Assembly: GCA_964019415.1 (NCBI GenBank)
Contig: OZ025870.1
Coordinates: forward strand, 8,275,915-8,339,914
DNA from: Ianthella basta
Lineage: Eukaryota; Porifera; Demospongiae; Verongiida; Ianthellidae
Length of the DNA: 64,000 nucleotides
Reading direction: 5' to 3'
Shown here: positions 27,301 to 36,300 of the stretch, piece by piece
How the letters are laid out: every line of letters starts with the position of its first letter
Numbering within the stretch: position 1 is the first letter of the stretch
The notes under the pieces: model-generated
What the model saw: the letters and a program-made list of their open reading frames with translations, nothing else
What the model was told of the DNA's origin: nothing
Databases searched by the model: none
Made by a program: the position numbers and the translations under genes

Positions 27301-30300
27301 GTACAGAAACAAGTAAAGGCTGTTACACAGTGGAGCATCAACCATCGTCCCTACATTCAAGGGTGTAGGACTATAAGGTGCGACATTCTTGCATGTAGGG
27401 ACCATGGTTGATGCTCCACTGTGTAACAGCCTTTACTTGTTTCTGTACTTTTTGTGCCATCCCTACATCCTTGCTATTTTTGTAGAAAATTTTTATCATT
27501 TCTTATATATATATATATATATATATATACTTGCACTGTATATATATATATGTATTAGTTATAACACCTCCTTGAGGGATGTCGCTGATTTATAAGCACG
27601 AGGCCCGACGGCGCGAAGCGAGATAAGTGATTTATTTGTCGAACAAAAGGGAGCGTGGGTGAAAGTTAATTGGTTTCTTGCCAAATAAGGGAAGCATTAG
27701 GTGAGCGCGGGCGAATCCAATGCATTTTCATTCTTTAGGAGAGCTAGCTAGCAAGGAGCCAAGCGAGTCAGGCAGAAACGTCGGTACGCTACACCTTCGG
27801 AAACCTCTTCCTCTACGGAGGAGACTTCTTGCCCCGTTCCTGCAACGCGATCGGAGGCGCAAACAAGACTTGGCTGGTGAATCGTGCGTTGGTAGAAGGT
27901 TAGCCGGCGGGACAGGACGGTGGATCGGTGATTAGCTGCAGCGGAACTGACCGTAATCTGAGTCTGTGTTCGTTCGGTAGCTAACTAGCTGTACTTGAGA
28001 TGTCTTTCCGCCGTGACGGGGTCCTCTCATGCGGAAGAATCGGTCACTATCGACACACAAATTTTGACAGCTGCAGTACGGTAGAACGGCAGTAATCAGT
28101 TTGCGCAGTTCTTCCAATAGGATGAAGCTTAAGCTTTTTGCGCCCTTTTCCATGACTGAAACTACAGTGGCACCATAGATATTCAAAACCCAACCACATT
28201 AATAGTTGTGTAGTGTACGAGTTACTGTATGCTTCATTGAACTGTTCTTGTGTTTCATCTGTATGCAAGCACTTGCATGTGAAGTGTTGTTGCTATTGAT
28301 TGAATGACAGTGAACCCGATTAGGTATTTTTGTGAACCTGATCAGATATTCTTGCTCTCCAATAAGATATAATCGCTCTCCTATAAGATATAATCGCTCT
28401 CCAATAAGATATAATCGCTGTCTGATAACAAATTGTCACCTCTCACTGCAAGTAGCACTTTTATAGTCACTCAATATACATAGCAACCACCTAGCAACAG
28501 CAAATAAATATATATATCATACAAATATATAGACTTTGTGACATACATATACACTAGACCATCTGCAGGTGTATTGAAGTAATCAACTTAATTTTGTAGT
28601 AACTGCAGCAATGGTCTTTTCATTCGTACACATGTGTGCATTTGCTATGCACCTAATCCTTTCTATCTCTACAGGATGGATGCAATGCCTTTCATTTGTG
28701 TGCCAAAAGTGGCAATGTTGCCATTGCTGAGTACCTTGCTCCTATGATGGATGACCACCTATTTCATGCTGATGATGATGGCTACACAGCCTTGCACTGG
28801 GCAACCCAAGCTGGTCAGCGGTCCATGGTGGAGTACTTGGTCAAATCTTGTGAATTTGACTTGAAGACAAAGGACAAGGTTGGCCTACTTTATTTCCCGG
28901 CTCTTTACTACTACCTTTGGCCATTCTTTAATGCAGGAACATGGCACACATGCATGAATGATGTGATCTTTGATTTGTGTTAGTTTTGTTTTGTTTAGTA
29001 TTCTTTTGCTTTGTTTGATTTAGTATTTTTGTTTTAGTATATGTGCATACTTCAAATGGGAATTGATGAGCAAATTTACATGGCGCAAAAAGTCTACAAG
29101 CTGAAGAAGGCCTTCTGAGCCAAAACGTTCTGTTGTCAATTATTTGTGCCATGTGAATTTGCTCATCAATTTCAATTTGAAGTACATGCGACGTGGCAAT
29201 GAGCCTATATATATATATATGTGCATGTTTAAAAATTTTATGATTTTGCAACTGATCCAGATCATTCCAATCACATACACAGGCTTGTCTAAAAGTGCCA
29301 TACAGCTCAAGTGGTGCATTTTTTGCATGTCTCACATTATTAAGTTCATTTATGTCATAATTTTATTTCATTTTATCTCTAATGAACAGAGTGGCAAGAC
29401 TCCTGTCTTGATAGCAGTTATCAAGGGCCACATTGATGTAGCTGGCTTCTTACTGGAGAGTGGCAGTGATGTCCATGAACAGGACAATGTGAGTATGAGG
29501 AACCTTGTGTATTTGGTCTGTTGTAATTGCTAGATCATGCTTAGACCTGTGCCCTTTGATAATACAACTGTTATTTTATGTGGACTGGAAAGTGTAGCTG
29601 TGTAATGTCTATGTAATATATGTGCAAAATGTGTTATTTTGACTGGTGGTTTTGTATCTAATTCATTAGGTAAAACTATTAGCCTGTGTGCTGTGATTAA
29701 ACAGTGGTCTGTTGGGTTGTGCCTGTGTGAAGTCTAGATGTATGACTGACTCGCAGGATCACTGCCAACTATCTACCTACTTTTCCATACGTCTCTTTAT
29801 CTGCACTTGTTTCACAAATTGATGATTAAGGCAGCAAGTGTCACATTGTATGTGTAGCAATGTGTTTTGCCTGCACATGCAGTTATAAGTACTGTACTAC
29901 ATTTTCCATCCCACCAGGCCTGCCCACACTTCAGAACCTTTTCCATTTTCTCACCAACTCATCTTCTAACCACCAAGCCTGCATCGCCTGCTTTTCGAGT
30001 ACACACAATGACATGTAGCTCCACATTATCGCACTTTCGTCTAGTATTTATAGCAGCTAAGGCCGTATACATCAATTGCATGTGCCTGGTAAGTGCCAAG
30101 TAATAATGCAAGCCCAATGATAGAAGCCTGTGTAAGGTGAAAGGTATCTGTTTAGACGGTGGTGAGCATAACATTATTCTCCACAAAGTGCTTGATTGTA
30201 GCTAATTCTGAATATTGGTGTTTTCAATGTGTTCCCTTTAAGCAAAGTCAATTCCTCTTCCTAATGGACTAGCGAAGATCATTTGCATTCTGTACCCCTT

Positions 30301-33300
30301 TTGCAGCCATAGCATATATGTGGGCTGGTAGAAAGTTATCTTATCTACTCAAGCCTTTCAGCTGCTACGGAATTGTGCAACGTTGATTGACATCGTTATA
30401 ATGAGCCGCCTCACACAATGGTTGAAGCATTCACTCACCTTGAACCATATTGAGAAATGTGATGAGATGCCAACGAATCAATGAAACAAATGAATTCACA
30501 TGATTTGAGATACTAGCAATGGAAATTGATCAACAAAAGTGCAGAAATGAGCTTCAAGTTTCTTCACTTCTGTTACACAAGCTCTGCCTGCATGGCCATG
30601 GCTGCAGTGGCTGGAGCAGTTCCCCTGGCCCTGATTATAATATTAATGCTAGCACTACTTGATATAATTTGGTGATATTGACCTCCTGATATGAGACATT
30701 TTGCATCATAGCTATTTGCAGTTTAGTTCGTCTCACTTTCAGATTACATGACTTACAATAAATATTATAGTACCATCTTTCAGTAAATTCCAGTGAACAT
30801 ATGTAGTTGCCTCAGCATTATGCATTCTTTTAATTCTACTTATCTTATAATTTTGCTTTCATCCTGCACACATGCACTTTCGTGCACCCATTCCTTTCTC
30901 TTTCTACAGGATGGAAGCAATGCCTTTCACTTGTGTGCTGCGGGTGGCAATGTTGCCATTGCTCAGTTCCTTGCCCCCATGATGGAGGACCACCTCTTTA
31001 ATGTTGATAATGATGGCTACACAGCCTTGCATTGGGCGAGCCAAGAGGGTCAGCTGTCCATGGGGGAGTACTTAGTCAAAACTTGTGGATTTGACTTGAA
31101 AGCAAAGGACAAGGTTGGCCTTCTTCGATTTGCTTCCTGACTGTCTGATCAGCTTTCTATCTCTCAGACTTTGTGGATGGACGTAGCGTGCATGAATAAT
31201 GTGATAGTTGTTCTGTGTTTTGTTTCTGTACAATTCATTCAAATAAGTCAATGCTATTCACTTGTGAGTGAATTTGAGAAGAAGGAGGCACTTTGCACTA
31301 TTAATTTTTGTTAATATTTGTTAGTGGCACTGGGTGAAAGCACATGTGATGAGCTCTCTGTTTCAATATATTGCTCTTTAATGGCTGTTTCCTTTCCCAA
31401 GATATGCTCACTCAAAGTATGAAAAGGCTTTCGATATGATTATAAGAAAATGGCCTGTAACTATTCCGGTATAATATCTGTAATGAGCACATTACTATTC
31501 TTCCAGGTTTGAAGCCCAGGAAATGACTATGGGTTTCAAACTTGGCCGGGATGTTGGGATGATACCACAGGAACGAATGGCATACAATCAGGATTTTCTC
31601 AAAACAGTACTAATGTTTTGTCCATAGTGACACTTCATACATAGCACAAAGTGCCCCTTTTCTCATACAATTCACATTTGGCAATGCATGCTTGTGGATT
31701 GCTACAACTGAATCCAAGCGTAGATTTTGCACATAGCACAGGCTGTTTAATTAGAACACTTCATGTCATAATTCATTTGTCCTGTGATGAATAGTGTGGC
31801 AGGAGTCCCCTTTTGAGAGCTGTGAAGTATGGTCATGCTGATGTAACCCGCTTCTTACTGGAGAGTGGCAGTGATATCAATGAACAGGACAATGTGAGTA
31901 TATAGTGGTTGTGCAACCTTCTTTCTTCTTGCATTTGGTCTATGTAGAGGTAGCTATGTATTTCATACTTGTGATAAGTGCACCATGCAATTCAGTAATA
32001 TTGTGTGTAACTTTGAAGTTACCCTTTTAAATGTCTGTGTAATGTTGGTATGAAATATGTTATTGTGTATTGCAATGTTTCTAGTAACTGGATATAATTG
32101 GGAATCATGCACTGACTTAATGGCTGTAACATTGTTCCAGAGCAAGTTAGAGTTATCATATGCAAACATATCTCGAAACTCTTCTATATTTTGAAGTGTG
32201 AGCAATCATATAGTGGCTGGTAGAAAGCTTTGGTATGCAGTGAATACGAACATTTATTTATACCGAGTCAATCTACATGAGCCTTGATTTGAAGCAGCTG
32301 ACAATTCCTCACATGCGGAACGACTTGGCAGCGCTTGTGGAATGACTCGTGCCAACGGAAGCAGACCATATTGTATCTCTCTGACGCATTGTATTTTATG
32401 GTATATTATGTATACACTAATGTACACGTACTCGTTCTAAACAATATACCCTTACAGGTAGGCAAAAGACATGTACAGTGGTACAAGTAAAGGAAGCCTT
32501 GTAGCTAGTATAGCTAGCTAGGTAGCTAGCTAACTAGCTAGGCTTACGTTTTAGTGAAAGAATGAAAAACAATTTAGTAAATAGAATTCATTGTTCAGGT
32601 CATGGCGAAACAAGAGTCTTCCAGCAACTTGTGCATTCTCTCGCTCCACACTTCTTATGCCAGAGTCCTCTAGAAATATACAGCCAGTTCCATAAGAGTG
32701 TACGAATGAAACATCTTGCACAATTGCTGCTGTTTCCACTGGAATGACTTCTGGCAATCTGCCATACTTAGGGCAAGTTAGACTGAGTGATGCCGAGAGG
32801 CAGAAAGGGTGCCACGATTGCAGTGGTTTGATCTCCACTGCTGAAAACTGCAGCCATTGTGCCATAATGTACCTGCAATGCAAGAAGATATAGTGTGATT
32901 CATGAAGTGGATGCAAGGCAGTGACATTAATTGTAATTACGATCAACATTAGAAAGCGCCACTTACTAAGCCGTTGGGATCTTTATACTTCACATAGCAG
33001 CCAATTCTGACAATTCAAGCTTGTGACGTGCAGTAAAAGCCCCTCCAAACAAGCAAGAGTCTTCCAATTGAAGGTGTGACAATGTGCGGTGCTCCCTGAT
33101 GGTGGGTGTCTTGCCTGCCAAAGTGCTTGAAACATCACCATTGGGAAGAGTCTTCTGTGAGCGAACCTGCGCAGCAAGCTAACAGATGTTGCTGCACATG
33201 TAGTACACAGTCACCTTACATAAATATGTGTATACTTGAGCATGTTTTTTGCCATAGTGCATGTATGCATAGTTTACCGTCCGCAGTGTTCCATGCCTGT

Positions 33301-36300
33301 AGATATTCTTGTCTTGTACTTCTGACATTGGGGTGCCAAACAAGAAATGGCAATGTAAGCAAATAGTTTGTGGGCAATACATAGGAGATTATTCAACAAC
33401 TGAATGCAGGACGTTTCGGCCTGAAGGCCTTCGTCAGCTGCGTACAAAACTGAGAATGTACGGTGGGAGACTGGTTTATATAGCTATGGGTGACTGTGTG
33501 ACCAATCAAATTCTAGGATTATGTGTACATGTGTTTAGCCAATCAGAAACATAGTTATGTGTACAGTCCTGCATTCAGTTGTTGAATAATCTGCTACGTA
33601 TTGCCCACAAACTATTCGCTTACATTGAACAACGTAGCAATGAGCCTCTTCTTCTACATTATTGATCGCTTGGAGCAAGCTAAACCGAGGACAGCCTACA
33701 AGCTGAAGAAGTACAGGGAGAGACTGGACTGACTTGCTTGACCGAGGCAAAGAACACCGCAGAGAGGACCAACCGCAAGGGAAAGGAGTGGATAAGAGTC
33801 AGAAGGTGATGCTGTCACAGTGTACCATGCAGCAGGAGGGAGATCTGTCCCAGTCCAACCAGTGGGCCAAAGTTAGCAACATTTACAAGGAATTTAGCCC
33901 CCCTCCCCCTCCAACCCCACTATTTTATTTTATTTTTCATTGGTCACACCCCCTGTACACATAACTATGTTTCTGATTGGCTAAACACATGTACACATAA
34001 TCCTAGAATTTGATTGGTCACACAGTCACCCATAGCTATAGAAACCAGTCTCCCACTGTACATTCTCAGTTTTGTACGCAGCTGACGAAGGCCTTTGGGC
34101 CGAAACGTCCTGCATTCAGTTGTTGAATAATCTGCTACGTATTGCCCACAAACTATTCGCTTACATTGAACAACGTAGCAACGAGTCTCTTCTACATTAA
34201 GAAATGGCAAACTTGTGGCAGTGCCAGTAGCTCTGCCAATCGCTTACCAGCTAGCGCAGTTGGCCTGAATGGCATAAGACATGGACAACGTATATATGCA
34301 GCAATGCATACATGTTAAATTGCTTCGAAGTACATACGTACCTACCATCAGCTTGTACAGTTGTCTAGAGGGTCAGAGTGCCACCGTCTGCCTTACCACA
34401 GTTCTCTGCATATATTCATGGACACAAAGGTATACATGAGCTATGACTGCCAACGTACTATACTACATACTTGGGACACAAGACATTCACTTACTTAATC
34501 TGGTCTCCAATCACCCTTGATATTGGGCTAATTTGCTGACAATGGCCTCACAAGCTAGCAGGCATCGAAGTATTATTATAGGGCTGATAATGTAAAAGGA
34601 AACTCCGCCAGAGGTAACATACTGGAGAAGAAAATATATATGTACCCATTTCTGCACACTTGCATGCATGTGTGCAGCTTTTGTGCAGTGACAATATACA
34701 TCTTACTCGTTGTGGTTGGATAACTCCGGGAATTTCAAAGCTCCATAGAAAATGCCAGAATGGTGGGAATGGAGTTTCTTAAGATGAACCATATGAATGA
34801 GACATTCTTCTGCCCCTGAATGCATGTGTATGAAAATATATCCTGCATTTCCATAAGTGTGGTATGAAGAAACACATAACATGCCCCACCCTAAGATGGC
34901 CTTAACTGAACTACAAGTATTACAATGCAATCACACACAGAAGCAACCATACCAGTGGCCTCAGACTGTTAGCAAGTAGGAAGAGGAGCGCAAAACTTCT
35001 GCTGGGTAATAGGGTGTAGTCGTTGAAGTAGCCAATACTGTCCAAAATATAGTCTGCAGGATGTGCAACAAAAAACAAGCTATAGCGTCACCTGCTCTTG
35101 CATTGCTTCGTGGACCACAGAACTGGCATTTACAAGGAATTAATTTAGCTCTAACCTTCATTTATCAATGAGGATTCATAGCTGTCATTTGCATCCTCTT
35201 CTGCACTAAATTCTGCACTCTCGGTAACATCTACCAGAGCATCAACAGGATCAAATCCCTGTTGGTCTGGCTCATTGCTATCGACATCTGAATACGAGTC
35301 AACATTGTGATCTCCTTCCTCTACCATTGTGCTAGAGTCTCTAGAGTCAGGCTCACTGACAGACTCATACATTGCTGCCTCGCTTTCTTCAGCACTATAT
35401 TCCGCTGCCCTCTCCTTGATGTCCTTCATTTTCAAATGCTTCTTGGCCCTAAAGTGGTGCAGTAGGTGCTGCTCTTGGCTAAACTGCATGCCACAGACAT
35501 TGTAAGGGAAGAGCGCATTGTTTGAAGACCCCGCCATTTGGACTGTTAAACAGTCAATATTGGATTGTGAAGAACGTTCGGAACAGCTACGGATTCGTGC
35601 AGTACTCCGAATTGCACTGTACAATGTACAATTGTAACCAATCGTAACTGCACAGTTGTAAACCATCGTAAGCATGAAAAGATAGTTAACAGTTCCGTAC
35701 ACGACCCGAGCCGTATCCTGTTTTCCTACAACCGTGAACGGATACGGACATTTTTGGCCGTGTGTGTGTACAATTGGTGATGTATTGTGTGCCTGTTTCT
35801 GTCTACCTCTACAGCAAGGGTGCAATGCATTTCACTTGTGTGCTGCAAGTGGTGAAGTTGCCATTGCCCAGTTCCTTGCCCCCAAGATGAAGGGCCACCT
35901 ATTTGATTGTGATGCTGGTGGGTATAGCGCCTTGCACTGGGCAACTCAGGAGGGTCAGCTGCATATGGTGGTGTTCTTAGCCATTACATGTGGATTTGAT
36001 TTGGAAGCACAGGACAAGGTTGGCCTACTTTGTTTCCTGGTTGTCTGATCACTTCTATCTGTCTAGACCATGGTTTGCTGTATGGACACAACATGCATGA
36101 ATGATGTAATATATGATTTATCTATTGTTTACTTTCTGTGGCAGAATGTGTGTTTGAAAGCTGAGTATCAATCATATGCTGACCATAAACATGCTTGTGT
36201 ATTGATACACCTGCTGTTCACCGACAGGTGTTGTGCATTTGCAAACAGCAAGCACTACCATGCATGGCTGGTGTGATGCTTGGTTTGTGTTATATAGTGT

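Larger units (their letters stand above)
33352..34205. mobile_element. Penelope-like element relic with inverted terminal segments
   Basis: The segment 33352-33566 recurs in inverted orientation at about 33955-34200 (about 95% similar by eye). The piece GCATTCAGTTGTTGAATAAT is present three times (inverted at 33.4, direct at 33.58 and 34.12 kb). Each long arm carries a hammerhead core. Inverted or tandem partial terminal repeats of this kind are known for Penelope-like elements. No reverse transcriptase remains between them. Confidence 0.6.
32551..35537 (-). pseudogene. Decayed multi-exon gene nested in gene 1, probably transposon-derived
   Basis: The first minus-strand exon (35537-35151) starts MAGSSNNALFPYNVCGMQFS, a C2H2-like finger that lacks its first cysteine, followed by a long acidic tail. 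Later segments have good splice signals: 35053-34953 (with ALLFLLANSLRPL), about 34910-34705 (with GYIFIHMHSGAEECLIHM and HSHHSGIFYGALKFP), about 33170-32970 (with LSHLQLEDSCLFGGAFTA), and 32930-32551 (with YGRLPEVIPVETAAIVQDVS and FVHSYGTG). Frameshifts are needed inside the last two. The pattern recalls large multigene families of transposase-like proteins in sponges and cnidarians with an N-terminal C2H2 (Plavaka-like); this assignment is from memory and weak. Confidence 0.4.
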
